Source of the DNA: Fibrella aestuarina BUZ 2
GTDB taxonomy: Bacteria > Bacteroidota > Bacteroidia > Cytophagales > Spirosomataceae
Assembly: GCF_000331105.1 (NCBI RefSeq)
Contig: NC_020054.1
Location: forward strand, 2,698,813-2,762,812
Length of the DNA: 64,000 nt
Direction of reading: 5' to 3'
Position 1 is the stretch's first letter; every line of letters begins with the position of its first letter. Under the pieces are notes generated by a model that was not told the origin of the DNA, searched no databases, and worked only from the letters and a program-made list of their open reading frames with translations. Made by a program: the position numbers and the translations under genes. This document shows positions 16,003 to 24,096 of this stretch, piece after piece.

Positions 16003-17196
16003 TTACGATACTTCCCGCTCGATAATCTGGCCCGTGGCTTTCTCTTTCAGGATGAGCTTCTTCTTGCCGTAATGGGTCATTTCTTCTTTGATCAGGTAAT
16101 GGTCGGCGTCGTAGTCGACGAGGTTGCTGGCCTGCTCCACGCCTTCCTGCCCGCGCCACACGGGTAGCTGCACCGGCTCCCATTGCTTCGTTTCGGCCGA
16201 TTTATAGGCCGCGTCGAGAATGGCGTTCACCACGTATCCATCGTAGAAGGTTTCGGCGGGTTCGCGACCGGCCTCGCAGGCGCTGAACATGTCGGTAAAC
16301 ATGTGGTTGTAGCCCAGGTCGTTCACTTCATCGCCGACGGGGAAGAGCCAGCCCGCGTTGCTTTCGGCTTTTTCGGCTACGTAGTCGCTTGCTTTGCCGG
16401 TCGTGAACATCTCGAAGCCGGTGCGCAGGAAGTTGTTGATCCAGATGGTGCCTTCGGTGCCCATCACTTCGTCGCGCAGGTCCATACCGCCCCGGAACGT
16501 CCAGCTCACTTCAAACTGACCGATAGCGCCGTTTTCATATTTCACCAGCGCGATGGCGTGGTCTTCGGCGTCGATGGGTTTTACCTGCGTGGCCGCCCAG
16601 CACATCACCTCGACGGGCCGGATGTCTTTCCCGATGAAATTGCGGGCGATTTCGACGCAGTGGCAACCCAGATCGAGCATGCAACCGCCGCCCGCCTGCT
16701 CTTTGTCCCAGAACCAGTTGGAGTGAGGGCCGGGGTGGGTCTCGCGCGATTTGGCCCAGAGAATTCGGCCCAACGCCCCATTTTTAACGGTATCGAGGGC
16801 CTTCAGGAACTTAGGCGAGTAGCAGAGATCTTCGAGGTAACCGCCAAAAATGCCCGCTTCTTCGACCAACTGCATCATGTGGAGGGCTTCGGCGGCGGTG
16901 CGGCCCAACGGCTTGGTACAGACGACGTTCTTTTTGTGTTTGGCGCAGAGTTCAACGGCGGGTGCGTGCAGGTTGTTGGGCAGGGCAATGCACACCATCG
17001 TCACGTCGGGATGGGCGATGACGGCCTCCATATCCGTCGACTGGAACGTACAGCCGTAATCGGCGGCAAACTGCTGCGCTGTTTCTTCGCGGCGGGCATA
17101 AATGGCCACCACCTTGTCGCGGCTGCGCTGGCCCTGTAAGGATTCGGCGTAGAAGCGGCCAATGAAGCCGCCGCCGAGCATGGCAATTTGTTGCAT
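16003..17196 (-). CDS. Gfo/Idh/MocA family oxidoreductase
   Basis: A 397-residue NAD(P)-dependent dehydrogenase. The N-terminal Rossmann fold has IAMLGGGFIGRFYAESL and DVTMVCIALPNNLHAP. The family catalytic lysine is in VVCTKPLGRTAAEA. The C-terminal alpha/beta domain has GGCMLDLGCHCVE, with the conserved Asp and His of the substrate pocket, and YENGAIGQFEVSW. Members oxidise or reduce sugars, inositols and related polyols. A partial inositol oxygenase gene lies at the far end of this window, but nothing links the two directly. The gene is monocistronic, with a terminator downstream and a simple-word hairpin upstream. Confidence 0.92.
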   Translation of the reverse strand: MQQIAMLGGGFIGRFYAESLQGQRSRDKVVAIYARREETAQQFAADYGCTFQSTDMEAVIAHPDVTMVCIALPNNLHAPAVELCAKHKKNVVCTKPLGRTAAEALHMMQLVEEAGIFGGYLEDLCYSPKFLKALDTVKNGALGRILWAKSRETHPGPHSNWFWDKEQAGGGCMLDLGCHCVEIARNFIGKDIRPVEVMCWAATQVKPIDAEDHAIALVKYENGAIGQFEVSWTFRGGMDLRDEVMGTEGTIWINNFLRTGFEMFTTGKASDYVAEKAESNAGWLFPVGDEVNDLGYNHMFTDMFSACEAGREPAETFYDGYVVNAILDAAYKSAETKQWEPVQLPVWRGQEGVEQASNLVDYDADHYLIKEEMTHYGKKKLILKEKATGQIIEREVS

Positions 17197-17206
17197 AGGC
17201 TATGGA

Positions 17207-17314
17207 GTTTGACGTTTGATGTCTGATGTTTGGGGTTTAATGGCTACCGCATGGAAGGCGTATGTCCGACAGGGGCGCGAATCAACGTCAAACGGTAGAC
17301 ATCAAACGTCAAAC
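17207..17314. repeat. Intergenic hairpin repeat, GACGTTTGATGTC words
   Basis: Arms 17207-17224 (GTTTGACGTTTGATGTCT) and 17297-17314 are exact reverse complements over 18 bases. Further partial matches lie inward, and about 72 bases are enclosed. It lies between the divergent starts of the oxidoreductase and pnuC, so it cannot be only a terminator. It could hold regulatory sites for both promoters. Confidence 0.8.
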
Positions 17315-17327
17315 CTAACCAGTTCTA

Positions 17328-17984
17328 ATGCCTGCTTTCTTCGACATCAACACCATCTTTTTTACCCTGTGGGGCTACCCCATGAGTTACCTCGAATTTT
17401 TTGGGGTGGTGATTGGCGGTGTGGCCGTCTGGTTGTCGGCGCAGGCCAATGTCTGGAGCTGGCCGGTGGGAGCGGTGAGCGTGGCCCTGTTTTTCTTTCT
17501 TTTCTACCAGATTCAGTTGTACCCCGACATGGGCCTGCAGGTGTTTTTCTTCGTGACGAATATCCAGGGCTGGTGGCGCTGGACGCACCCCAAACCGGGC
17601 GAAGAAAACCGGCAGGACGAACTGCGCGTGACCCGGATGCCACCCCGGCAGGCGCTGACTTGGGTGCTGCTGGGACTACTGGGTACGTTGGCGCTGGGTA
17701 CGTTCGCCCAAAACCTGCACACGCTGTTGCCGGTGGTGTTCAGCCAGCCCAGCGCGTTCCCCTACATCGACTCGTTTACGACGGTGATGAGCGTGGTGGC
17801 CACCTACATGATGGTGCAGAAACGGGTCGAGTGCTGGTATGTCTGGCTGGTGGTCGATATCATCCTGACCTATGTGTATTTTGCCAAGGGCGTGAAGCTG
17901 GTGGCCGCCGAATACGTGATTTTCTGCGGGATTGCTGTGCAGGGCGCGTATTTGTGGACGAAAGAATACCGACAATACCAATGA
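17328..17984 (+). CDS. pnuC: Nicotinamide mononucleotide / riboside transporter PnuC
   Basis: A 218-residue membrane protein with about seven helices. PnuC-type features are EFFGVVIGGVAVWLSAQANVWSWPVG, here split by its length into a helix pair, then NIQGWWRW and a C-terminal VDIILTYVYFAKG. PnuC takes up nicotinamide riboside by facilitated diffusion, and uptake is driven by phosphorylation or adenylylation inside the cell. Its TGA overlaps the ATG of the next gene in ATGA, so the two are translationally coupled. That neighbour is an NMN adenylyltransferase, which supports a role in NAD salvage. Confidence 0.93.
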   Translation: MPAFFDINTIFFTLWGYPMSYLEFFGVVIGGVAVWLSAQANVWSWPVGAVSVALFFFLFYQIQLYPDMGLQVFFFVTNIQGWWRWTHPKPGEENRQDELRVTRMPPRQALTWVLLGLLGTLALGTFAQNLHTLLPVVFSQPSAFPYIDSFTTVMSVVATYMMVQKRVECWYVWLVVDIILTYVYFAKGVKLVAAEYVIFCGIAVQGAYLWTKEYRQYQ

Positions 17985-18457
17985 CGACGGGACTGGTTTT
18001 TGGCAAGTTCATGCCGGTACATAACGGCCATCTGGCCCTGATCGAGTTTGCCCGGCAGCAGTGCGATCATCTGATCGTGTCGATGAGCTACACGCCCGAC
18101 GACCCCATCCCGCCCGATCTGCGGTTGACGTGGCTGAAGAGCCTGCTGGGTACGTACCCAACGATCGAACTGGCCTGCGAAGCCGACGATTTTCACGACC
18201 CGACGCTCCCGCTCTGGGAGGCCACCAAAACGTGGGCCGCGTTCATCAACCGCCGTTTCCCGACGGTATCGGTCTTTTTTGCGTCGGAAGCTTACGGCGA
18301 ACCGTTGGCTCACCATAGCGGACTGCGCTTTGTGGCGTTCGATCCGGCCCGGCAGCGGGTACCGGTGTCGGCTACCCAGATTCGAGCCAATCCGGCTGCG
18401 TACTGGGATTATATTCCGGCCGTTGTGCAGCCGTATTTCGGTCGTCAACCCATATAA
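17981..18457 (+). CDS. NadR-like nicotinamide-nucleotide adenylyltransferase domain protein
   Basis: A 158-residue protein that starts inside the pnuC stop (ATGA overlap). It has the nucleotidyltransferase signature GKFMPVHNGH (HxGH) at residues 8-17 and the second ATP-binding motif VSATQIR near residue 132. These match the NMNAT domain of NadR, which makes NAD from NMN and ATP. Full-length NadR has a C-terminal ribosylnicotinamide kinase domain and often an N-terminal HTH; both are missing here. The protein may therefore depend on a kinase encoded elsewhere or use NMN directly. Confidence 0.88.
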   Translation: MTTGLVFGKFMPVHNGHLALIEFARQQCDHLIVSMSYTPDDPIPPDLRLTWLKSLLGTYPTIELACEADDFHDPTLPLWEATKTWAAFINRRFPTVSVFFASEAYGEPLAHHSGLRFVAFDPARQRVPVSATQIRANPAAYWDYIPAVVQPYFGRQPI

Positions 18458-18544
18458 CCAAATCTCACCGGCCGGTAAGGAATGGGGCCCTTCAGTTGTC
18501 GGGCGATTGGGTAGGTAACTCGTTGGTCGACAGGAAAGATTGGC

Positions 18545-18551
18545 TATCTTG
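18545..18551 (+). promoter_or_regulatory. Possible -7 element (TATCTTG)
   Basis: TATCTTG resembles the Bacteroidota -7 element. A TTG lies at 18523-18525, 19 bases upstream, fitting the -33 position. It is 28 bases before the ATG of a small predicted membrane peptide. The match is imperfect. Confidence 0.3.
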
Positions 18552-18579
18552 TAGGCACGAACGAAACCTCGTTCCGGTC

Positions 18580-18744
18580 ATGAATAAAAACCGACAGGCG
18601 CAGTTCGGCTTTGCCCTGGGCTCGCTACCCTCGCTTTTGCTCTTTCTGAGGGTGGTAACCAGTAGTACGTGGTGGCCGGGCTGTTTTTTGTGGCTGGTAG
18701 GCTGGCTCGGTGGCCCCGATCCCGAAGCCAGCAGATTGGCTTGA
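18580..18744 (+). CDS. Possible small membrane protein (54 aa), unrecognised
   Basis: A 54-residue reading frame beginning MNKNRQAQFGFALGS. It has one or two hydrophobic stretches (LPSLLLFLRVV and WWPGCFLWLVGWLG). It fills part of a 387-base gap between the NMNAT gene and the beta-barrel gene, and a promoter-like TATCTTG precedes it. No homologue is recognised, and the frame could be fortuitous in GC-rich DNA. The rest of the gap shows nothing further. Confidence 0.3.
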   Translation: MNKNRQAQFGFALGSLPSLLLFLRVVTSSTWWPGCFLWLVGWLGGPDPEASRLA

Positions 18745-18844
18745 CTGTGCACGGGGACGACCTAGTGAAAAAGAATTGACTGGCTACACCAGTTGCTGAT
18801 ACACCTACGTTACTTTTCCGATCTTTTCTTAAACCGATCAACGT

Positions 18845-19441
18845 ATGAAGCACCTCTGCTTGCTGATTTGCTGCTTACTGGTTGTGGTGACGGGATACGC
18901 GCAAGGGCCGTATCTGCGGGCCAAGAACGTGATTCAACTTGGGCCCGATTATTTGGGAATCGATCCGGCCAACGGCCTGAAATACCGCTATGCTTTTGAA
19001 TACCGGCGCTATGTAGCCCGCGATCGGGTGAGTATTGGGGCTACGGTCGGGTTTATGAGCAGTCAGCGCCAGACGGTACTGGTGCCCGATCTGGTGAGTG
19101 TCGGGGCCAATTCCCGCCGCCGGGCTACCATCGATCTGACCACGAGCTACAACCTGCTTCAGGCCATCCATCATACCCTTCGGCTGGGCGTAGGACCGTC
19201 CATCTGGTATCTCCGCGACGATCTGTTCGATAAAGTCGACCCGTACCCCATCCCCGGCGGCACCGAACCGTTGGTCAAACGGCGGCATTCGGAAGGCTGG
19301 AACATCGGCGCGCACGGCCTGATCGAATACACCTACGCGCTCTCCCTCGATACACAGGTGAGCCTGCACACGGGGGCCGCCTACGTTGGCCCGTCGGGTC
19401 TGGCTCCCCTTTTCGGCCTCCGGGCTGGCTATCGGTTCTAG
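18845..19441 (+). CDS. Outer membrane beta-barrel protein, unrecognised family
   Basis: A 198-residue protein. A signal peptide (MKHLCLLICCLLVVVTGYAQ) is followed by alternating hydrophobic strands such as DRVSIGATVGFMSS and TLRLGVGPSIWYL. The final strand, LFGLRAGYRF, ends in Phe as outer membrane barrels do. The size fits an 8-stranded barrel. Function cannot be assigned. It is monocistronic, followed by a long inverted repeat. Confidence 0.75.
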   Translation: MKHLCLLICCLLVVVTGYAQGPYLRAKNVIQLGPDYLGIDPANGLKYRYAFEYRRYVARDRVSIGATVGFMSSQRQTVLVPDLVSVGANSRRRATIDLTTSYNLLQAIHHTLRLGVGPSIWYLRDDLFDKVDPYPIPGGTEPLVKRRHSEGWNIGAHGLIEYTYALSLDTQVSLHTGAAYVGPSGLAPLFGLRAGYRF

Positions 19442-19493
19442 GGGTATTCGCCTTCAGCGTTATTGATTTGGTGGTCATTGATAGTCATTCGTG

Positions 19494-19594
19494 GTCATTA
19501 GGCTGCGCCGTCATTGGTAGTCATTCATGGTCATTCATCGTAAGAAGGCAACGAATGACCATGAATGACTACCAATGACGCGCAGCCTAATGAC
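19494..19594. repeat. Intergenic hairpin repeat with 42-43 base arms, GTCATT words
   Basis: The left arm 19494-19536 and right arm 19553-19594 are complementary over their full length with a single one-base bulge (an extra C in the left arm). The loop is 16 bases. The arms consist of repeated GTCATT-N-GTGGTCATT-type words around the insert AGGCTGCG. Extra direct copies of GTCATT precede the left arm from 19472, and CCTAATGAC is repeated after the right arm at 19601. It is the longest near-perfect hairpin of the family here. No gene is present in 19442-19706. Confidence 0.92.
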
Positions 19595-19642
19595 AACAAA
19601 GCCTAATGACCCAACGGGTTGGCTTGGTGTATAGCTGGTATG

Positions 19643-19650
19643 TACCTTTG
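19643..19650 (+). promoter_or_regulatory. Putative promoter of the glycosyltransferase at 19707
   Basis: TACCTTTG is an exact TAnnTTTG -7 match. A TTG at 19619-19621, 21 bases upstream, fits the -33 box. The leader to the TTG start codon would be about 50 bases. Confidence 0.55.
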
Positions 19651-19706
19651 CGGCACAGGTATGCCCCTACTTGGAGCGTGGCAGCCTTTTTTGATAGATT
19701 GTTGCA

Positions 19707-20705
19707 TTGAGTACACCCGCCCATACGCTATCGGTAGCCTTATGTACGTACAATGGCATGCGCTACCTGCCCGAACAGTTAGCCAGCATCATCGCCCAGA
19801 CGCGGTTGCCGGATGAACTGGTGTTGGTCGACGATTGCTCAACCGACGATACCGTTGCTTATCTGCAACATTGGGCGGCTACGGCGCCTTTTCCGGTACA
19901 CATTTACCCGAACGAGCAAAACCTTGGTTCGACGAAAAGCTTCGAGCGGGCCGTAACGCATTGCACGGGTGATATCGTCGTGCTGTCGGATCAGGACGAT
20001 GTCTGGCGGGCCGATCGGCTGCAAAAAACAGCCGACTGGTTTGCGGCGCACCCGGCCATGGACGCCGTCTTTTCGGACGCCGATCTGATCGACGACGACT
20101 CGCGGCAAACGGGCCATCGCATCTGGGAAGTGGTGCAGTTTACGCCCGAAGCGCAGCAGCAGTGGCAGGCCGGGAAAGGCTACGAACTGTTGTTCAGTGG
20201 GTACGTGGTCACGGGCGCAACGATGGCCATTCGCCGGTCGGCACTGGCGTCGCTGCTGCCGTTTCCAACCCATGTTCAATACCTGATTCACGATGCCTGG
20301 ATGTCGTTGGTGCTGGCCCTGAAAGGCCGGATCGGCTTCATCAACGAACCGCTGATCCAGTACCGGCAGCACAGCAGCCAACAGGTCGGTTTCAAGCCCG
20401 CCCGCGCCAAAGTGACGCTGGCCGATCGCCTGCGCCGCGACCGGACCGAACGGATGGAGCCCATTCTAAAACTGGCCGACCGCTACCAGAAACTATACGA
20501 ATTGCTCCGGGCCCGCACCGATATCGACCCGCAACGGCTGGCAAGGCTGGCGCAGATGGCCGACCACCTGAAGCAACGGGTGCAGTTGCCCGTTTTTCGC
20601 GTGTTTCGCTGGCCGTCGGTACTCGCTGAGGCAGCGCGGGGCCGCTACCAATTATTTCCGGGGCATTGGTGGAAAACCGTCCTGGGCGATTTGCTCGAAC
20701 CCTAG
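19707..20705 (+). CDS. Glycosyltransferase family 2 (TTG start)
   Basis: A 332-residue rhamnosyltransferase-like GT2 enzyme. SVALCTYNGMRYLPEQLASI starts right at the N-terminus, then VDDCSTDDT, the DxD-region motif LSDQDDVW, and a C-terminal alpha-helical tail. The only plausible start before the conserved first strand is the TTG at 19707, since an in-frame stop lies at 19695. Members add rhamnose or related sugars to O-antigen or capsule. A DUF5672 gene begins at its stop codon (TAGTG), so the two form an operon. Confidence 0.9.
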   Translation: MSTPAHTLSVALCTYNGMRYLPEQLASIIAQTRLPDELVLVDDCSTDDTVAYLQHWAATAPFPVHIYPNEQNLGSTKSFERAVTHCTGDIVVLSDQDDVWRADRLQKTADWFAAHPAMDAVFSDADLIDDDSRQTGHRIWEVVQFTPEAQQQWQAGKGYELLFSGYVVTGATMAIRRSALASLLPFPTHVQYLIHDAWMSLVLALKGRIGFINEPLIQYRQHSSQQVGFKPARAKVTLADRLRRDRTERMEPILKLADRYQKLYELLRARTDIDPQRLARLAQMADHLKQRVQLPVFRVFRWPSVLAEAARGRYQLFPGHWWKTVLGDLLEP

Positions 20706-21478
20706 TGAACTCACCGTTGAATACCGCTCAGCCTCCTTCTGTTATCGTTGTCATTCCGGCCTACCGGGCGTCGCTCACGCCCCACGAACGGATCTCGTTG
20801 CAGCAATGCGTAACGATGCTGGGCCATTATCCGCTGACGGTGGTGAAACCCGAAGGGCTCGATCTGTCGGGCTGGCTGGCCGACTTCCCCACGTTGCAGT
20901 TCGATTCGTTTGCCGATGCCTATTTTACCAGCATTGCGGGGTACAACGAATTGCTTTGTTCCGAGCTGTTTTATGAGCGGTTTCTGGCGTACGACTATAT
21001 GCTCATCTGCCAGCTCGACGCATTTATCCTGCGCGATACCCTGGCCGACTGGTGCCGACGTGGGTACGATTACATCGGCGCGCCGCAGTTTGCTGACGTT
21101 CGGCCGGTGCGCGACGAGCCGGAAACGCTCCGCACCCGGGTGTCGAAGGTGTTTCAGCGTCCGCTGTTCAATGGTGGGCTGTCGTTGCGCCGAGTACGTG
21201 CCTGCCTGCGATTATTGCGTAGCTACCACCGGTTTCACGGGCGGTGGCCGGGTAACGAAGACGGCTTCTTCTCCCTACATTACCCGCGCCTGATCCCGTA
21301 CCGCCACCTCATCCGGTCGCCCAAGCCAGACGAAGCCCTGCATTTTGCCATTGAACTGGAACCGGCGCGCAGCCTGGCCCTCAACGATGGTCAACTGCCG
21401 ATGGGATGCCACGCCTGGGACAAATACGATCTGGATTTCTGGCGACCGATCCTGCGGCAATTTGGTCATGAGGTGTAG
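20705..21478 (+). CDS. DUF5672 domain protein, glycosyltransferase-like
   Basis: A 257-residue protein beginning with GTG inside the TAG stop of the preceding gene. Typical DUF5672 stretches are VIVVIPAYRASLTPHERISL, YNELLCSELFYERFLAYDYM, LICQLDAFILRD and NEDGFFSLHY. The CQLDAFI region resembles the DxD site of GT-A enzymes, so a role in surface glycan synthesis is likely but unproven. The frame is open to 20666, which would overlap the previous gene by 40 bases, so the GTG is preferred. It belongs with the GT2 gene upstream. Confidence 0.82.
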   Translation: MNSPLNTAQPPSVIVVIPAYRASLTPHERISLQQCVTMLGHYPLTVVKPEGLDLSGWLADFPTLQFDSFADAYFTSIAGYNELLCSELFYERFLAYDYMLICQLDAFILRDTLADWCRRGYDYIGAPQFADVRPVRDEPETLRTRVSKVFQRPLFNGGLSLRRVRACLRLLRSYHRFHGRWPGNEDGFFSLHYPRLIPYRHLIRSPKPDEALHFAIELEPARSLALNDGQLPMGCHAWDKYDLDFWRPILRQFGHEV

Positions 21479-21513
21479 CGGCCTTAGCTTTAGCCCCGAA
21501 CAACACCCATTGC

Positions 21514-22497
21514 ATGAATCCAATAGAGTTAGCGGACGCTTTACAACGCCAATTCGAGCTTACCGAGTACGGCCGGCAACCGGCCGAGCTATACGACCCT
21601 ATTCGCTACATCATGAGTCTTGGCGGCAAGCGCCTGCGCCCGCTGATGACCCTGATGACCACCGCCTTGTTTACCGACAACTGGCAGCTGGCGCTGAAGC
21701 CCGCCGTTGCCGTGGAGGTATTCCATAATTTCACGCTGCTGCACGACGACATCATGGACAAGGCGCCCCTGCGCCGGGGGCAGCCCACCGTTCATGAAAA
21801 ATGGAACGCCAACATCGCTATCCTGTCGGGCGACGTCATGCTGGTGCGGGCGTTTGAGCAACTGCTCGACGTGCAACCGGCCCAACTGCGCACCGTGCTG
21901 AAACGCTTCAGCCAGACCGCTGCCGAGGTCTGCGAAGGGCAGCAGATGGACATGAATTTCGAAACCCGCGACGTGCTGACCAACGCCGTGTCGGAGGTCG
22001 AATACATCGAAATGATCCGGCTGAAAACGTCGGTGCTGCTGGGCTTCGCCATGGAGCTGGGCGGACTCATCGCCGGGGCCGATACCGACAGTACGCACCA
22101 CTTATACGAAGCGGGTGTGAACATTGGCATTGGTTTTCAGCTTAAAGATGACCTGCTCGATGTCTACGGCGACCCGGCCAAATTTGGCAAACAGGTGGGC
22201 GGCGACATCATCGCCAACAAAAAAACCTTTATGCTGATTGAAGCCCTCGAACGGGCCGAAGGCGACACACGTACCCAACTGCTCGGCTGGCTGGCCTGTG
22301 ATACGTTTGACAAGGCCGAGAAAGTAGCCGCCGTAACGCAGATTTATGACCAACTGGGCATTCGGCAACTGGCTGAGCAGCGGGTGGCCGAGTACGTCAA
22401 CAAAGGGTTTGCCAACCTGGAACAGGTCGAAGCCGACCCCGACCGCAAGGCCATTCTCCTTGATTTTGCCCATCAGTTAGTCGAACGCGAATCCTGA
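21514..22497 (+). CDS. Polyprenyl diphosphate synthase (trans-isoprenyl)
   Basis: A 327-residue enzyme of the farnesyl/geranylgeranyl/octaprenyl diphosphate synthase family. The first aspartate-rich motif is in LLHDDIMDKAPLRRG and the second in FQLKDDLLDVYGD. GGKRLRPL holds substrate-binding Lys and Arg residues. It condenses isopentenyl diphosphate with allylic diphosphates in the cytoplasm for quinone side chains or other isoprenoids; chain length cannot be fixed by eye. The rhomboid gene starts 1 base after its stop, so they are co-transcribed. Confidence 0.93.
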   Translation: MNPIELADALQRQFELTEYGRQPAELYDPIRYIMSLGGKRLRPLMTLMTTALFTDNWQLALKPAVAVEVFHNFTLLHDDIMDKAPLRRGQPTVHEKWNANIAILSGDVMLVRAFEQLLDVQPAQLRTVLKRFSQTAAEVCEGQQMDMNFETRDVLTNAVSEVEYIEMIRLKTSVLLGFAMELGGLIAGADTDSTHHLYEAGVNIGIGFQLKDDLLDVYGDPAKFGKQVGGDIIANKKTFMLIEALERAEGDTRTQLLGWLACDTFDKAEKVAAVTQIYDQLGIRQLAEQRVAEYVNKGFANLEQVEADPDRKAILLDFAHQLVERES

Positions 22498-22498
22498 T

Positions 22499-23122
22499 AT
22501 GTCGATCACACTCCTCCTTATCCTTGTCACGGTCGGCATCAGTCTGGCGGCCTGGAACAACCCCGGTCTCATGGATCGTTGGATCATGAACCCGTATGCG
22601 GTGGCGCATCAGGGCCAGTATTACCGGCTGGTGACGTCGGGATTCCTGCATGCCGACCTGAGCCACCTGCTGTTCAATATGCTCAGCTTTTACTTTTTCG
22701 GCGGGACTGTCGAGGCCATTTTTTCGCAGCTTTTCCCGGGTGTCGGGGGTATCGTGCTGGTGGTATTTTACCTGATCGCCATCATCATCTCCGACATCCC
22801 GACGCTGATCAAGCACAAAGACAACAGCCGCTACAATTCACTGGGCGCCTCGGGCGGGGTATCGGCCATCATCTTTGCCACCATCCTGGTCTTCCCGCTG
22901 ACGGGTATTTACTTCTTCTTTATCCCCGTCCCGATTCCGGGGTTCATCTTCGCGATTCTGTATCTGGGCTATTCCTACTACGCCGCGCGGCAGGGTAGTT
23001 CGGGCATCAACCACGATGCCCACTTGTACGGGGCCCTGTTTGGTATCCTGTTTATGGCCGTGGTTTTCCCGCAGGCTATTCCCAGCTTTTTCGAGCAGGT
23101 TGGTAACTGGCGACCCTTTTAA
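22499..23122 (+). CDS. Rhomboid family intramembrane serine protease
   Basis: A 207-residue membrane protein with about six helices. The catalytic serine lies in LGASGGVSAIIF (GxSG) and the catalytic histidine in INHDAHLYGALFG. FLHADLSHLLFNM is the conserved oxyanion-side helix. Rhomboids cleave transmembrane segments of substrate proteins within the membrane. It is tightly spaced with the prenyl synthase upstream and the LytTR regulator downstream, but no functional link is known. Confidence 0.92.
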   Translation: MSITLLLILVTVGISLAAWNNPGLMDRWIMNPYAVAHQGQYYRLVTSGFLHADLSHLLFNMLSFYFFGGTVEAIFSQLFPGVGGIVLVVFYLIAIIISDIPTLIKHKDNSRYNSLGASGGVSAIIFATILVFPLTGIYFFFIPVPIPGFIFAILYLGYSYYAARQGSSGINHDAHLYGALFGILFMAVVFPQAIPSFFEQVGNWRPF

Positions 23123-23134
23123 GCCAACGGTTGG

Positions 23135-24028
23135 GTGAATAAGCTGGTCACATTCCTGCGGCAACCCTATCCCGGTCACGAGTCGACAGGGCAGATGCTA
23201 GGACGAAGTGGGCTGATCGGGGCTTTTGTCGGGCTGTTTCTGCTGGTGTTTCAGCCGTTTGGGATCAACGACTGGCAATTACCCTTTAAGTCGCTCAAAA
23301 TTCTGGGTTTCGGGCTGGTTACCTTCGGGGTGTTGCTGCTCGATTCACTGGTGTTGCCCCGGCTGTTTCCCCGGCCATTTAGTGAAGCGAACTGGACGGT
23401 TGGCCGCGAGATCGCCTACATTCTGACCCACATTCTGCTCATCACGGTGGCCAACCGGCTGTATCTGGGCTGGCTGACGGGCCATTCGCTGGCGGGTGGC
23501 TGGGGCTGGGTGCTGGGTATGACGTTCCTGATCGGTGTGTTCCCGGCGGTGGGCGTTGTCTTGACCAACTACATCATTCAGCTCCGGCGCTACACCCGCG
23601 AGGCCACAACGTTGTCGGACGAACTCGAGACGCAACCCGCCCACACGCCCCCGGCCATCCCGGCTCCCTTGCTGACGCTGCTGGCTGAAAACGGAAAAGA
23701 CGCGCTGACCCTGGCCCCCGACGATCTGCTGGCCATCGAATCGAGCGATAACTATTGCACGGTTTATTACCTGAAGCAGGCGCAAGCGGCCAAAGAGCTA
23801 ATGCGCAGCAGCCTCAGCCGCTTGGAAACGCAGCTCGATGAGCAGCTCCCCGCCGATGGGCGGCCGTTTGTGCGCTGCCACCGTTCCTACGTCGTCAACC
23901 TCGATTACGTCGACCGGGTGTCGGGCAATGCGCAGGGCTACAAACTGCATCTGGCGCACGGGTCGTTGGTGGTGCCGGTAGCCCGTAAATACAACGACAC
24001 GCTGATTCGGCGGCTTCACGCTGGCTAA
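23135..24028 (+). CDS. LytTR family DNA-binding protein with membrane domain (GTG start)
   Basis: A 297-residue protein. Four hydrophobic segments between about residues 25 and 150 (for example LIGAFVGLFLLVFQPFGIN) are followed by a LytTR DNA-binding domain in the last 100 residues. That domain has LLAIESSDNYCTVYYL, RSSLSRLETQL, FVRCHRSYVVNLDYV and the C-terminal VPVARKY. Bacteroidota have many such membrane-tethered LytTR regulators without a receiver domain. The start is GTG; no ATG lies before the first helix. Signal and targets are unknown. It may be co-transcribed with the rhomboid, 12 bases upstream. Confidence 0.9.
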   Translation: MNKLVTFLRQPYPGHESTGQMLGRSGLIGAFVGLFLLVFQPFGINDWQLPFKSLKILGFGLVTFGVLLLDSLVLPRLFPRPFSEANWTVGREIAYILTHILLITVANRLYLGWLTGHSLAGGWGWVLGMTFLIGVFPAVGVVLTNYIIQLRRYTREATTLSDELETQPAHTPPAIPAPLLTLLAENGKDALTLAPDDLLAIESSDNYCTVYYLKQAQAAKELMRSSLSRLETQLDEQLPADGRPFVRCHRSYVVNLDYVDRVSGNAQGYKLHLAHGSLVVPVARKYNDTLIRRLHAG

Positions 24029-24096
24029 GGCCTTTGCCAAACGTCCCAAACCGTGCCGAACGCCCCATTGGGCTGGCGTTGTGCCCATCGAGCCGC

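Noticed and set aside
16183..17139. 318-codon plus-strand frame opposite the Gfo/Idh/MocA gene
   Set aside because: The minus-strand dehydrogenase has all family motifs, and the plus frame has none.
17216..17980. Upstream extension of the NMN adenylyltransferase frame across pnuC
   Set aside because: This part overlaps pnuC in another frame. The NMNAT domain begins cleanly at the ATGA overlap at 17981.
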